64,000 bases of DNA from NCBI RefSeq assembly GCF_023283535.1, contig NZ_JAKILT010000019.1, positions 1 through 64,000 of the forward strand, read 5' to 3'. The notes under the pieces were generated by a model. The model searched no databases, was not told the origin of the DNA, and saw nothing but the letters and a program-made list of their open reading frames with translations. The first letter of the stretch is position 1. Each line of letters starts with the position of its first letter. Below are positions 55,522-64,000 of this stretch, one piece after another. The position numbers and the translations under genes were made by a program. This stretch comes from Shewanella sairae. GTDB lineage: Bacteria; Pseudomonadota; Gammaproteobacteria; Enterobacterales; Shewanellaceae.

Positions 55522-56778
55522 ATGAAAAACCTGACAATGCCGTTGCAGGGAGCACAAATGCTGTTCGTTGCTTTTGGCTCCTTGGTGCTGATGCCACTAT
55601 TAACAGGGCTAGACACTAACGTGGCACTTTTTACCGCTGGTATCGGTACGCTACTGTTCCAATTAATTACTAAGCGCCAGATCCCCATTTTTTTAGCCTC
55701 TTCTTTCGCATTTATCGCACCAATAATGTACGGAGTCCAAACTTGGGGGATCCCATCCACTATGGGTGGCTTAATGGCTGCAGGTGTGGTTTACGTTATT
55801 CTAGCAGCAGTGATAAAAGTCAGAGGTGGCGGCTTTATTAAGCGCCTATTACCGCCAGTTGTAGTCGGCCCTGTAATTATCGTTATTGGTTTAGGCTTGG
55901 CCCCTGTTGCAGTTAATATGGCTGTCGGTAAAAGTGGCGATGGTAGCTTAGTACTAATAGACCAAAACACAGCGCTGCTTATCTCTCTTGCATCATTGTT
56001 TACCACTATTGCAGTGGCTATTTTTGCAAAAGGCATATTAAAACTCATGCCGATTTTAGCCGGGATAACCGTTGGTTATAGCATGAGTTTGGCGTTTGGT
56101 ATTGTCGACTTTACACCCGTTCAAAACGCTCCTTGGTTAGCATTACCCAATTTCGTTGCGCCAGAATTTAACTGGCATGCGATTTTATTTATGATCCCTG
56201 TAGCGATTGCGCCTGCAGTTGAGCATATTGGCGACATTTTAGCGATTTCCAATGTAACAGGTAAAGATTATCTGAAAAAACCAGGCCTACACCGTACATT
56301 GGCAGGCGACGGCGTCGCCACGATTGCAGCGTCTGCATTTGGCGGACCACCTAATACGACATACTCAGAGGTAACAGGCGCAGTAACCCTGACCAAGAAC
56401 TTTAACCCTGCTGTAATGACTTGGACGGCAATTACTGCCATTTTATTCTCATTTGTCGGCAAACTAGGCGCATTACTGCAAACCATCCCAGTTCCAGTTA
56501 TGGGCGGGATCATGTGTTTACTATTTGGTTCCATCGCTGCCGTCGGTCTTAATTCGCTAATTAAAAATCATGTTGATATGAATGAGCCGAGAAATTTAAG
56601 CATTGTCGGTGTGACATTAGTATTTGGTATTGGTGGCATGGCCTTCGGTATTGGTTCTTTCAGCCTAACCGGCATTAGTCTTTGTGGTATTGTCGCGATT
56701 ATGATGAATTTAATCCTACCGGATAATGCAGCTTCCCATGCAAAAATTGTCAGTGACGAAATTAACCGTCCTTCATAA
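55522..56778 (+). CDS. uraA: Uracil permease UraA
   Basis: 418 residues of the NCS2 nucleobase:cation symporter family with about 12-14 membrane spans. The family motifs Q-x-x-F-V-A-F-G near the start, V-E-H-I-G-D in the middle (about 233-238, substrate-binding Glu) and G-G-P-P-N-T-T-Y-S-E (about 274-283) are present and match UraA/PyrP. No upp gene is adjacent, unlike E. coli. Confidence 0.93.
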   Translation: MKNLTMPLQGAQMLFVAFGSLVLMPLLTGLDTNVALFTAGIGTLLFQLITKRQIPIFLASSFAFIAPIMYGVQTWGIPSTMGGLMAAGVVYVILAAVIKVRGGGFIKRLLPPVVVGPVIIVIGLGLAPVAVNMAVGKSGDGSLVLIDQNTALLISLASLFTTIAVAIFAKGILKLMPILAGITVGYSMSLAFGIVDFTPVQNAPWLALPNFVAPEFNWHAILFMIPVAIAPAVEHIGDILAISNVTGKDYLKKPGLHRTLAGDGVATIAASAFGGPPNTTYSEVTGAVTLTKNFNPAVMTWTAITAILFSFVGKLGALLQTIPVPVMGGIMCLLFGSIAAVGLNSLIKNHVDMNEPRNLSIVGVTLVFGIGGMAFGIGSFSLTGISLCGIVAIMMNLILPDNAASHAKIVSDEINRPS

Positions 56779-56819
56779 CGTGATAGTAAATATCGTTAGC
56801 GCTACCGATAATAGCTAAT

Positions 56820-56859
56820 AAAAAGCCCCTAAAGGACTTCTCCATTAGGGGCCTTTTTA
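56820..56859. terminator. Bidirectional terminator between uraA and grxD
   Basis: AAAAAGCCCCTAA pairs with TTAGGGGCCTTTTT (one bulge), between convergent uraA and grxD. Confidence 0.85.
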
Positions 56860-56876
56860 ACAGTTAAAAACCAGAC

Positions 56877-57221
56877 TTATGCTTGCTCGTCTTCTTCTGT
56901 TTTGTATTTAGCTGCAGTTTCTTTGATAAGCGTTTGTAGCTCACCTTTTTGGTACATTTCAGTCAGGATATCACAACCGCCAATTAGCTCACCTTCAACC
57001 CAAAGTTGAGGGAAAGTCGGCCAGTTAGCATACTTAGGTAGTTCAGCGCGGATATCTGGATGCTGGAGGATATCAACGAATGCAAATTGCGCTTCACAAT
57101 TAATCATGATTTGAGCAACTTGAGAAGAAAAACCGCAGCTTGGTAACTTTGGTGAACCCTTCATATAAACGATAATTGGATTTTCGGCAATTTGCTGCTT
57201 GATCTTTTCTACTGTTTCCAT
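56877..57221 (-). CDS. grxD: Monothiol glutaredoxin Grx4
   Basis: 114 residues. The monothiol active site C-G-F-S is at about 28-31, with glutathione-binding T-F-P-Q-L-W-V-E-G and G-G-C-D-I. It carries Fe-S clusters, usually with BolA partners. AGGAAAG precedes ATG 57221. Confidence 0.96.
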   Translation of the reverse strand: METVEKIKQQIAENPIIVYMKGSPKLPSCGFSSQVAQIMINCEAQFAFVDILQHPDIRAELPKYANWPTFPQLWVEGELIGGCDILTEMYQKGELQTLIKETAAKYKTEEDEQA

Positions 57222-57313
57222 TTTTCTTTCCTGGTTAGAACTTCATTACAATCTCCCCATTGTACGCCAGTCTTCGACAGAACAAAAACCTACTTTTTAC
57301 AGGGATAATATCA

Positions 57314-57579
57314 ATACCAATTACATTAGTAATTTAATCAATTCAGAAGCGCTCAAGCTTTTCAATTCAAGGCGCATGGACGACAGAATGGTTATTCCCT
57401 TGTGAGACCATGCAAAGCAGAAGTGGAATGCTTGAGCACTTCCCTCTGGGTGGGCTTCAAAGCACTGCATGCTGCGCCAGAAACTCTCGATATAGAATAA
57501 CTATTAGCTTCAAGTTCCCGACTTGCCTTCAGTGCTTTGAATTCCCACTGAATGAACAGATTATTAATGCAATTGGTAT
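57314..57579. mobile_element. 266-bp MITE-like element, divergent copy 3
   Basis: Terminal inverted repeats ATACCAATTACATTAGTAA and TTATTAATGCAATTGGTAT bound a segment again exactly 266 bases long. Interior blocks AATTCAAGGCG, AATGG[CT]TATTCCCTT and GCAGAAGT occur in the same order as in copy 2, but the rest differs. It is therefore an older or different subfamily of the same element, between grxD and sodB. Confidence 0.8.
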
Positions 57580-57623
57580 AATAGAAATAAACGATTAAGA
57601 TAATCGCTCAATTGGAAGAAACA

Positions 57624-57686
57624 ATGATACACTTCACAAGTTTATTAGGTAAAATGTTCCGCAGTGAGCAAGAACGCACAAAATAA
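57624..57686 (+). CDS. Possible 20-residue leader peptide upstream of sodB
   Basis: ATG 57624 is preceded by GGAAG at a 5-7 base spacing and opens a 20-codon frame ending TAA, 27 bases before sodB. The peptide M-I-H-F-T-S-L-L-G-K-M-F-R-S is amphipathic and basic. No family known to me. It could be a small protein or coincidental; the good ribosome-binding site is the main support. Confidence 0.35.
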   Translation: MIHFTSLLGKMFRSEQERTK

Positions 57687-57713
57687 CAATCTAGAAGTTA
57701 ACGGAGAAAACTA

Positions 57714-58298
57714 ATGGCTTTTGAATTACCAGCATTACCTTACGCAAAGAACGCACTTGAGCCACATATCTCAGAAGAGACCATTAACTACCACTACGGT
57801 AAGCACCACAACACTTACGTTGTTAAGCTTAACGGTTTAGTTGAAGGTACTGACCTTGAGCAAAAGAGCCTAGAAGAGATCATTAAAACCTCTACTGGTG
57901 GTATCTTTAATAACGCAGCTCAAATCTGGAACCACACTTTCTACTGGAACTGCCTATCTCCAAATGGTGGCGGTGAAGCGACAGGTCCAGTTGCTGATGC
58001 AATCAATGCAGCTTTCGGTTCATTTGAAGCATTTAAAGCACAGTTCACTGATTCTGCAGTAAACAACTTTGGTAGCGCTTGGACATGGCTAGTAAAGAAT
58101 GCCGACGGTACTGTAGCAATTGTTAACACTAGCAATGCAGCAACACCACTAACTGACGAAGGTGTTACGCCAATCATGACTGTAGACGTATGGGAACATG
58201 CTTACTACATCGATTACCGTAACGTACGTCCAGATTACCTAGCGCACTTCTGGGAACTGGTTAACTGGGACTTTGTTAACGCAAACTTCGCAGGTTAA
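57714..58298 (+). CDS. sodB: Iron superoxide dismutase SodB
   Basis: 194 residues. Metal ligands are visible: His27 in Y-H-Y-G-K-H-H, His in N-H-T-F-Y-W-N, and Asp/His in D-V-W-E-H-A-Y-Y. S-P-N-G-G-G-E in the middle follows the Fe-type pattern. Cytoplasmic, dimeric. GGAG precedes ATG 57714. In relatives it is repressed under iron limitation; no clear site is visible here. Confidence 0.97.
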   Translation: MAFELPALPYAKNALEPHISEETINYHYGKHHNTYVVKLNGLVEGTDLEQKSLEEIIKTSTGGIFNNAAQIWNHTFYWNCLSPNGGGEATGPVADAINAAFGSFEAFKAQFTDSAVNNFGSAWTWLVKNADGTVAIVNTSNAATPLTDEGVTPIMTVDVWEHAYYIDYRNVRPDYLAHFWELVNWDFVNANFAG

Positions 58299-58353
58299 GC
58301 AAATCGATTAGGGTGTCTATTTATATAAGACCAACCTATAGGATTTGAAATCA

Positions 58354-58378
58354 ATACCGCTCATTATGGGCGGTATTT
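58354..58378 (+). terminator. Terminator after sodB
   Basis: AATACCGC/GCGGTATT stem with a 9-base loop and a following T run, 55 bases after the sodB stop. Confidence 0.85.
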
Positions 58379-58419
58379 TTTTGCCTAATTCTAGCTCGCC
58401 AGCAATATAAACTATGGTT

Positions 58420-58446
58420 ATACCAATCAATTATTCTGATTAGTAT
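58420..58446. repeat. Collapsed pair of MITE ends
   Basis: ATACCAATCAATTATTCTGATTAGTAT is a near-palindrome that joins a left and a right end of the 266-bp element with almost nothing between. It looks like an excision scar or extreme internal deletion. Confidence 0.65.
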
Positions 58447-58677
58447 AGCAAGTGCATTTATCTAAAAACTCGAGGCTGATTCTGAACACTAGAAATAAGA
58501 TGATGACTCAAATCGCAAAGCACAGAACGTTAGATTTTGAGGTTTGAGGTTTGAGCCATTTTAGTGAGCAATAAAAACTAAGCTCATTAAACTCAAAGGT
58601 GCCGCTGTATCAAATGCTCGCTTATAAAAGCCCTCGAGTTACTGCTTAATAGCAAAAGTTAACACTAACGCTGACTG

Positions 58678-58762
58678 ATACCAATCAGTGTAAGAATTTA
58701 CTCTACCCAAAGTTGTTAAACTCAGAGCGGCTAAACTCTCGCTGCGCGACTAAATGTTTATA
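58678..58762. mobile_element. Internally deleted MITE remnant (~85 bp)
   Basis: The left 23 bases match the element start (ATACCAATCAGTGTAAGAATTT) and 58728-58762 match its right part (GCTAAACTCTCGCTG...CGACTAAATGTTTATA). The middle ~175 bases are missing and the right terminal repeat is broken after TTTATA. Confidence 0.75.
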
Positions 58763-58791
58763 AGGCTTGGGGTTAGATAGAAATATAAAAA

Positions 58792-58820
58792 AAATCCGAA
58801 TACCCACGGCATTCGGATTT
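58792..58820 (-). terminator. Terminator of the zwf-pgl-edd-eda operon
   Basis: A 10-bp stem AAATCCGAAT/ATTCGGATTT with a 9-base loop and a long T run on the minus strand, 77 bases after eda. Confidence 0.88.
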
Positions 58821-58896
58821 ATATGTTGCTCTACGTTGTTTTGCTTTTAACTAAAACAATACACAACAGCTAACGTGTAACGAGCCAGTTAAGGGC

Positions 58897-59541
58897 TTAC
58901 TTAAGTGCACCAATCGCTTCTTTACATAAAGCGGTAATACGATCCCAATCACCCTGCTCCATTGCATCTGTTGGCGCAATCCAACTACCACCAATACAAT
59001 CTACATTCTTAAGAGCTAAATAGTCTTTGTAGCTACTTGGGGTAATGCCGCCTGTTGGGCAGAAACGAATATCTGCTAATGGGCCAGAAAATGCTTTAAG
59101 TGCATTAACGCCGCCTGAAGCTTCAGCAGGGAAAAACTTAAAGTTTGTGTAACCCAGCGCCATGCCTTTCATGACTTCAGAAATACTCGCAACACCCGGA
59201 ATTAATGGCGTATTGCCTTCCATCGCTGCTTCTAATAATTCTGTTGTCGCACCTGGGGTAATGACAAACTGTGCGCCAGCGTTAACCGCTTGCTCAAGCT
59301 GCGCTTTATTTAGAATCGTACCTGCACCCACTAAGGCTTCAGGCACTTCTTTAGCAATTTTAGTAATTGCTTCTAAAGCACAATCTGTACGAAGGGTGAC
59401 TTCTAATACAGAAATACCACCTGCAACTAATGCTTTAGCCAACGGCACAGCATGTTCAATCTTATTGATCACCATTACAGGAACAATAGGGCTGCGTTTA
59501 AAAATATCTTGTGGTTGTAATGACCAGTTATTCTCAAGCAT
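58897..59541 (-). CDS. eda: KDPG/KHG aldolase Eda
   Basis: 214 residues. The Schiff-base Lys is in F-K-F-F-P-A-E (about 134) and the catalytic Glu in L-E-V-T-L-R-T (about 46). It cleaves 2-keto-3-deoxy-6-phosphogluconate to pyruvate and glyceraldehyde-3-phosphate, the last Entner-Doudoroff step. It follows edd by 21 bases; AAGGAAG precedes ATG 59541. Confidence 0.97.
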   Translation of the reverse strand: MLENNWSLQPQDIFKRSPIVPVMVINKIEHAVPLAKALVAGGISVLEVTLRTDCALEAITKIAKEVPEALVGAGTILNKAQLEQAVNAGAQFVITPGATTELLEAAMEGNTPLIPGVASISEVMKGMALGYTNFKFFPAEASGGVNALKAFSGPLADIRFCPTGGITPSSYKDYLALKNVDCIGGSWIAPTDAMEQGDWDRITALCKEAIGALK

Positions 59542-59562
59542 TGCGTTACTCTTCCTTAAAGA

Positions 59563-61389
59563 TTAATAATTTTCATCAATAGCACTAGTGCAACGGGCAC
59601 CAGTTTCAGGGCTACTTAAGTTAGAACGAAGTGCACCAAATAACTCTCGGCCCATACCGTAACTCGTTTTATGAAGATCGACTTTCTCTGCAACTCGAGC
59701 ATTCAGTTCCGTTTCATCAACGAGAAGAGATAGTTCACCCGTTGTTGCATTAACTCGGACTAAATCACCATTTTGGATCTTTGCAATAAGACCACCATCA
59801 AGTGCCTCAGGCGTTAAGTGAATTGCAGCAGGCACTTTACCAGAGGCGCCAGACATGCGGCCGTCGGTTAATAGTGCGACTTTATAGCCTCTATCTTGCA
59901 GCGTGCCAAGAATTGGCGTCAGCTTGTGTAGCTCAGGCATACCTACCGCTTTAGGCCCTTGACCTTTCACAACAACAACGCAGTCTTTATCTAAATCGCC
60001 AGCTTGGAAAATCGCTTCAAGCTTATTTTGATCATCAATTACAACAGCTGGCGCTTCTACAACGCGGTGTTGTTCTTGTACTGCTGATACTTTAATCACA
60101 GCGCGGCCTAAGTTACCTTTGAGTAACTTTAAACCACCGTTACTTTGGAATGGCTTATCAAGGCTGGTTAGTACTTCAGCATCTAGGCTTGTTTGAGGGC
60201 CATCAACCCAAATCAGTTCGCCATCGCGGATCTGCGGCTCTTGGGTGTAACGCTTAAGACCGAAACCAGCAACTGTATCAACGTCTTCATGCAATAAACC
60301 GCCTGCGAGCAGCTCTTTGATTAAGAACGCCATACCACCAGCAGCATGGAAATGGTTAATGTCTGCATGACCATTTGGGTAAACTCGAGCAACAAGAGGC
60401 ACTGCATCTGAAAGCTCTGAGAAGTCATCCCAGTTAATGATAATGCCTGCAGCACGTGCTGCTGCAACGATATGCATAGTCAGGTTAGTTGAACCACCGG
60501 TCGCGAGCAACGCAACAATACCGTTCACAATCGACTTTTCAGAAACAATTTTACCGATTGGCGTATATTGACTGCCCATGTCAGTTAATCGACAAACTTG
60601 CTTAGCAGCAGTTTTGCTTAATACATCACGTAGCGGATCATCTGGATTAACAAATGATGAGCCTGGAAGCTGCAGTCCCATGACTTCTAACATTAACTGG
60701 TTACTGTTAGCTGTACCGTAGAAAGTACAAGTACCCGCACTGTGGTAAGACTTAGATTCTGCATCTAACAAAGCAGCTCTATCAACTTCGCCTTGTGCAT
60801 ATTGCTGACGAATGCGTGCTTTTTCTTTGTTTGGTATACCTGATTTCATTGGACCCGCAGGTACAAATAGCATTGGCAGGTGGCCAAAGCTCAAAGCACC
60901 AATCAACAGGCCCGGTACAATCTTGTCACAGATCCCAAGCAGCAATGCGCCATCAAACATATTGTGTGACAAGCCAACAGCCGTGCCCATCGCAATGACT
61001 TCACGACTTAAAAGGCTTAGCTCCATACCAGGCTGACCTTGAGTCACACCATCACACATTGCAGGCACACCACCTGCAACCTGAGCAACGCTGCCTATCT
61101 CATTACAAGCTTGCTTTAACATATCTGGATATTCACCATACGGCTGGTGAGCAGATAGCATGTCATTGAAAGAAGTAATAATACCGATATTGGCTTTATT
61201 CAATTGCTTAATAGCTGTTTTATCGCTTGGGTTACAAGCTGCAAAACCATGGGCTAAGTTACCGCAACTTAATGCGCTACGGTGAACGCCTTGGTTTTTA
61301 GCATCATCGAGCGCCGCTAGGTATTTAGCGCGAGAATCTTTGCTTCGTTCAATAATTCTGTCTGTAACAGATTGTACAACGCTGTGCAT
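59563..61389 (-). CDS. edd: Phosphogluconate dehydratase Edd
   Basis: 608 residues of the IlvD/Edd family. Fe-S-type cysteines and motifs: [13 protein letters not shown] (about 110-122), G-I-C-D-K-I-V-P-G (about 154-162), [13 protein letters not shown] (about 220-232) and [10 protein letters not shown]. It turns 6-phosphogluconate into KDPG. Same operon as pgl (9 bases) and eda. Confidence 0.97.
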   Translation of the reverse strand: MHSVVQSVTDRIIERSKDSRAKYLAALDDAKNQGVHRSALSCGNLAHGFAACNPSDKTAIKQLNKANIGIITSFNDMLSAHQPYGEYPDMLKQACNEIGSVAQVAGGVPAMCDGVTQGQPGMELSLLSREVIAMGTAVGLSHNMFDGALLLGICDKIVPGLLIGALSFGHLPMLFVPAGPMKSGIPNKEKARIRQQYAQGEVDRAALLDAESKSYHSAGTCTFYGTANSNQLMLEVMGLQLPGSSFVNPDDPLRDVLSKTAAKQVCRLTDMGSQYTPIGKIVSEKSIVNGIVALLATGGSTNLTMHIVAAARAAGIIINWDDFSELSDAVPLVARVYPNGHADINHFHAAGGMAFLIKELLAGGLLHEDVDTVAGFGLKRYTQEPQIRDGELIWVDGPQTSLDAEVLTSLDKPFQSNGGLKLLKGNLGRAVIKVSAVQEQHRVVEAPAVVIDDQNKLEAIFQAGDLDKDCVVVVKGQGPKAVGMPELHKLTPILGTLQDRGYKVALLTDGRMSGASGKVPAAIHLTPEALDGGLIAKIQNGDLVRVNATTGELSLLVDETELNARVAEKVDLHKTSYGMGRELFGALRSNLSSPETGARCTSAIDENY

Positions 61390-61398
61390 AATTACTCC

Positions 61399-62103
61399 TT
61401 AAGCGCTCCAGTAAACATCGACAGGGGTTTTGTGCTGTCCAAGTACGGCTCGGATCGGCATTTCACTGCTATCATCAGTTACTAGTGCTTGTCGGTAAAC
61501 ATCCAATTTGGACTCACCAACGATATGTAAATAAATTTGGCGACTCGCTAAAATCGCTGATTTTGATAATGAAATTCTTGAGTGAGGTGCATTACCAGGT
61601 TTAACTGCAACACATAACTCCTCTGTCGTCAGAGCATGTTCAAGCTCTGCCGCTTGTGCGCAAGGGAACCAAGAGCAGGTATGGCCGTCATTACCCATAC
61701 CTAACACCACCACATCGAATGGTTTTGGAAAACTGCCCAGTTGCTCTATCGCCATTTGGCAGCCTTCTTCAGGTGAAGAATACATATTCTTCAACCCACG
61801 AAATTTAGCACCCGCCGCTCGATTCTTAAGTAGGTTATTTCTAACTAAGCGCTCGTTTGAGTCACCATGTTCAGCATCGACCCAGCGCTCATCGGCTAGC
61901 GTGATATATACATCACTCCAGTCAATTGTTTTCTTACTGAGCAGCTCAAATAACTTAAGCGGTGTCGAACCACCTGATACGATAAGACTCGCTTTACCGC
62001 GACTATCGACAGCTTCTTGTAATTGATTAGCAATACGTTCTGCAAGCTGCGCTTCAAGCACTTCTTTATTGTCAAATGACTTAAAAACAGTTTCTTTAAT
62101 CAT
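61399..62103 (-). CDS. pgl: 6-phosphogluconolactonase (DevB type)
   Basis: About 234 residues. Family motifs V-S-G-G-S-T-P-L-K-L-F and L-A-D-E-R-W-V followed by S-N-E-R-L-V-R-N-N-L-L, plus G-M-G-N-D-G-H-T-C-S-W-F-P. It hydrolyses the lactone made by Zwf. ATG 62103 has AAGG upstream; a GTG at 62112 is an in-frame alternative that lies within that site. It follows zwf within a few bases. Confidence 0.95.
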   Translation of the reverse strand: MIKETVFKSFDNKEVLEAQLAERIANQLQEAVDSRGKASLIVSGGSTPLKLFELLSKKTIDWSDVYITLADERWVDAEHGDSNERLVRNNLLKNRAAGAKFRGLKNMYSSPEEGCQMAIEQLGSFPKPFDVVVLGMGNDGHTCSWFPCAQAAELEHALTTEELCVAVKPGNAPHSRISLSKSAILASRQIYLHIVGESKLDVYRQALVTDDSSEMPIRAVLGQHKTPVDVYWSA

Positions 62104-62113
62104 AGCTTTCACC

Positions 62114-63586
62114 TTACTCGTCCCAAGAACGGCCGTCTTTAGTGATCAATGCAACTGAAGCAACCGGTCCCCAAGTACCTGCAGGGTAAGGCTTTGGTTT
62201 TTCGTCAGTTTCTTCCCAAGCTTGAATAATGCCATCAACCCAGCTCCACGCTTGCTCAACTTCATCACGGCGCACAAACAATGCTTGATTACCCAACATA
62301 GCTTCAAGCAGTAAACGCTCGTATGCATCAGCAATACGTTCATTTTTGAACGTTTCTGAGAAACTTAAATCCAGTTTTGTGGTTTGCAAACGTTGCTTTT
62401 CACCTAGACCAGGTACCTTATTCAGCATCTGGATCTCAACACCTTCATGTGGCTGCAGACGGATCGTCAGCTTGTTAGGCGGTAAGTTACGGTAGTTAGA
62501 GCTATAAAGGTTATGCGGTGGATTTTTGAAATACACCACAATTTCTGAACTCTTAAACGGCATACGCTTACCACTACGTAAATAGAATGGCACGCCAGCC
62601 CAGCGCCAGTTATCGATATCCACACGCAGCGCGACAAAGGTTTCCGCCTTTGATTGCACGTTCGCGCCCTCTTCTTCTAGGTAACCTGGAACAGGTGCAC
62701 CTTTTAAGAAGCCAGAGCTATATTGGCCACGAACCGTATTTTCGTAGATATTGTCAGCGTTAATTGGACGCAGTGATTTAAGTACTTTTACTTTTTCATC
62801 ACGGATGTTGTCAGCGTCTAAGTTAACAGGCGGGTCCATTGCAACAAGCGTCAATACCTGCAGCAAGTGGTTTTGAATCATATCGCGCATTTGTCCGGCT
62901 TTATCGAAGTAACCCCAACGACCTTCAATGCCCACTTCTTCGGCAACGGTTAATTGCACATGGTCAATCGTACGGTTGTCCCACTTTGAAGCAAATAAGG
63001 AGTTAGCAAAGCGCAGAGCAAGTAGATTTTGAACAGTCTCTTTACCTAAATAGTGATCAATTCGGTAAACTTGGTTTTCTTCAAAGTAAGCTGAAACTTG
63101 ATCGTTAATAATGCGGGAAGTGGCGAGATCGGAACCGATAGGCTTTTCTAGAACAACACGAGAGTCAGGATAAATAAGATTTTGTTCATGTAGGCAACGG
63201 CAAATATCACCAAAAATAGCTGGCGGAGTGGCGAAGTAACTCACCATGACCCGTTTTTCAGGCTCTAAAATATCATGGAAAGGCTGGTAACCATCAGAAA
63301 CAGTGAAGTTTGTTCCGATATAGTGGCAACGGTCCAAGAAGCGATTCTTGGTCTCTTCGCAGAGCCCATCTTTTACAAATGTCTCTAATGCAGTGGTTAC
63401 CAACTCGCGATATTCTTCTTGGCTAAAGTCATCTTTTGCTACGCCGAGGATTTTCGTATCGACATTCAGTAAGTTTGCTTTATCAAGTTGGTATAAAGAA
63501 GGCAGCAACTTTCGTTTAGCTAAATCCCCTTTAGTCCCAAATAGAACAAAATCACAAGCTTTGGCTTCTGGTGTTGTTATGCCCAT
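62114..63586 (-). CDS. zwf: Glucose-6-phosphate 1-dehydrogenase
   Basis: 490 residues. The NADP-binding G-T-K-G-D-L-A-K-R-K-L near 17-27 and the substrate/catalytic R-I-D-H-Y-L-G-K (about 176-183) are intact. It starts the operon that feeds glucose-6-phosphate into the Entner-Doudoroff route via Pgl, Edd and Eda. AAGGAG precedes ATG 63586. It is divergent from hexR. Confidence 0.97.
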   Translation of the reverse strand: MGITTPEAKACDFVLFGTKGDLAKRKLLPSLYQLDKANLLNVDTKILGVAKDDFSQEEYRELVTTALETFVKDGLCEETKNRFLDRCHYIGTNFTVSDGYQPFHDILEPEKRVMVSYFATPPAIFGDICRCLHEQNLIYPDSRVVLEKPIGSDLATSRIINDQVSAYFEENQVYRIDHYLGKETVQNLLALRFANSLFASKWDNRTIDHVQLTVAEEVGIEGRWGYFDKAGQMRDMIQNHLLQVLTLVAMDPPVNLDADNIRDEKVKVLKSLRPINADNIYENTVRGQYSSGFLKGAPVPGYLEEEGANVQSKAETFVALRVDIDNWRWAGVPFYLRSGKRMPFKSSEIVVYFKNPPHNLYSSNYRNLPPNKLTIRLQPHEGVEIQMLNKVPGLGEKQRLQTTKLDLSFSETFKNERIADAYERLLLEAMLGNQALFVRRDEVEQAWSWVDGIIQAWEETDEKPKPYPAGTWGPVASVALITKDGRSWDE

Positions 63587-63902
63587 AGCTTCAAAATCTC
63601 CTTTTTGACACTGTGCCCCATCATTTTTGATGGGAATTCACACGTTTGTTGTAATATAACAACAGAAATTAGTAATTGCATCTAAATTTTATAATAAACT
63701 TCACGTTAGGCTATTAGCTATGTTACGCCATAATCTGATATGCTTTCGTGATAAAATTACTAAAATTTATCGTGTTTGTACCTGCTGTCATTATAAATTA
63801 ATGTTGGCGTCTACGCTCCGCAAATAACGGTTTAAAGACGACAACACATAAGCTTTAACGAAATATAATAAAACTACATTACTATTGAGTGGACGTACGC
63901 AT
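63587..63902. promoter_or_regulatory. Divergent zwf/hexR control region with a palindromic candidate operator
   Basis: About 316 AT-rich bases. TGTTGTAATATAACAACA at 63647-63664 has 6-bp complementary arms and contains TTGTAAT, similar to the half-site of HexR operators (TGTAAT...ATTACA). It lies 61 bases before the zwf start, suited to repression. The match to the HexR consensus is partial. Confidence 0.5.
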
Positions 63903-64000
63903 ATGAATACCCTAGAAAAGGTGCAAAAAAGCCTTACCCATTTTAGTAAATCTGAACGTAAAGTAGCAGAAGTTATTTTGTCTTCGCCGCAAACCGCGAT
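63903..64000 (+). CDS. hexR: HexR-family transcriptional regulator (N-terminal fragment, cut by the window end)
   Basis: The first 32 codons read M-N-T-L-E-K-V-Q-K-S-L, then F-S-K-S-E-R-K-V-A-E-V-I-L, S-P-Q-T-A: the start of the RpiR-type HTH domain typical of HexR. HexR senses KDPG and controls central carbon genes in Shewanella; its place divergent from zwf supports the name. The sugar-binding domain is outside the window. Confidence 0.88.
   Translation, partial: MNTLEKVQKSLTHFSKSERKVAEVILSSPQTA

Larger units (their letters stand above)
58379..58791. other. Intergenic region with MITE debris between sodB and eda
   Basis: No gene. Contains two remnants of the ATACCAAT element family (listed separately) and otherwise unremarkable AT-rich sequence. 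Confidence 0.6.

Noticed and set aside
1..64000. CRISPR arrays, tRNA, rRNA, prophage or plasmid origin genes
   Set aside because: No regularly spaced repeats, tRNA-like sequence, rRNA or phage structural genes seen; the repeats found are inverted-end MITE-like elements, not CRISPR.

Overview
The window looks like a chromosome segment of a Shewanella-type marine gammaproteobacterium (Alteromonadales). This is inferred from gene content and order, not from a database search. The supporting features are zwf-pgl-edd-eda divergent from a hexR-like gene; prpB-prpC-acnD-prpF behind a GntR-family regulator with TTGTCGACAA operators; prkA-yeaH-spoVR; dapA-bamC; gcvR-bcp; argO/argP; bepA-yfgD; and hda.

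Region 1 (1-10.3 kb) is an accessory defence island. It opens with the last 25 codons and terminal repeat of an IS3-family element, which has cut a small membrane-protein gene. Next come a sulfur-binding-domain/HNH endonuclease of the phosphorothioate-DNA-dependent type, with a 39-codon ORF overlapping its start, and the three-gene operon dptF-dptG-dptH, the restriction half of a DNA phosphorothioation (Dnd) system. No dndB-E modification gene is present in the window. Holding both a restriction complex normally restrained by phosphorothioates and a nuclease of a family that attacks phosphorothioates is the most interesting feature here.

Region 2 (10.5-13.3 kb) has a YkgJ-type cysteine-cluster protein, a VOC/glyoxalase-fold protein, a GyrI-like protein and a WYL regulator. 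Region 3 (13.3-20.8 kb) is the 2-methylcitrate pathway for propionate use, with a ~98-nt cruciform-like repeat between acnD and prpF. Region 4 (21.8-24.2 kb) is a very AT-rich two-gene module: an XRE-type regulator overlapping a receiver-EAL c-di-GMP phosphodiesterase.

Region 5 (24.4-41.8 kb) holds a protein acetyltransferase (Pat), a diguanylate cyclase, a lipid A phosphoethanolamine transferase, a dmeF-marR metal-efflux operon, ecotin, prkA-yeaH-spoVR, ribosomal protein L25, two murein enzymes and a lone type IV pilin. Region 6 (42-57.2 kb) is housekeeping: bamC, dapA, gcvR, bcp, argO/argP, perM, a TusA-like protein, bepA, yfgD, hda, uraA and grxD. It also contains a putative metallopeptidase lipoprotein gene split by one in-frame stop. 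Region 7 (57.6-64 kb) has sodB and the Entner-Doudoroff/oxidative pentose-phosphate operon with the start of hexR.

A family of 266-bp, MITE-like elements with ATACCAAT termini occurs three times (33.2, 53.2 and 57.3 kb), with decayed pieces at 58.4 and 58.7 kb. One copy ends inside the hda stop codon.
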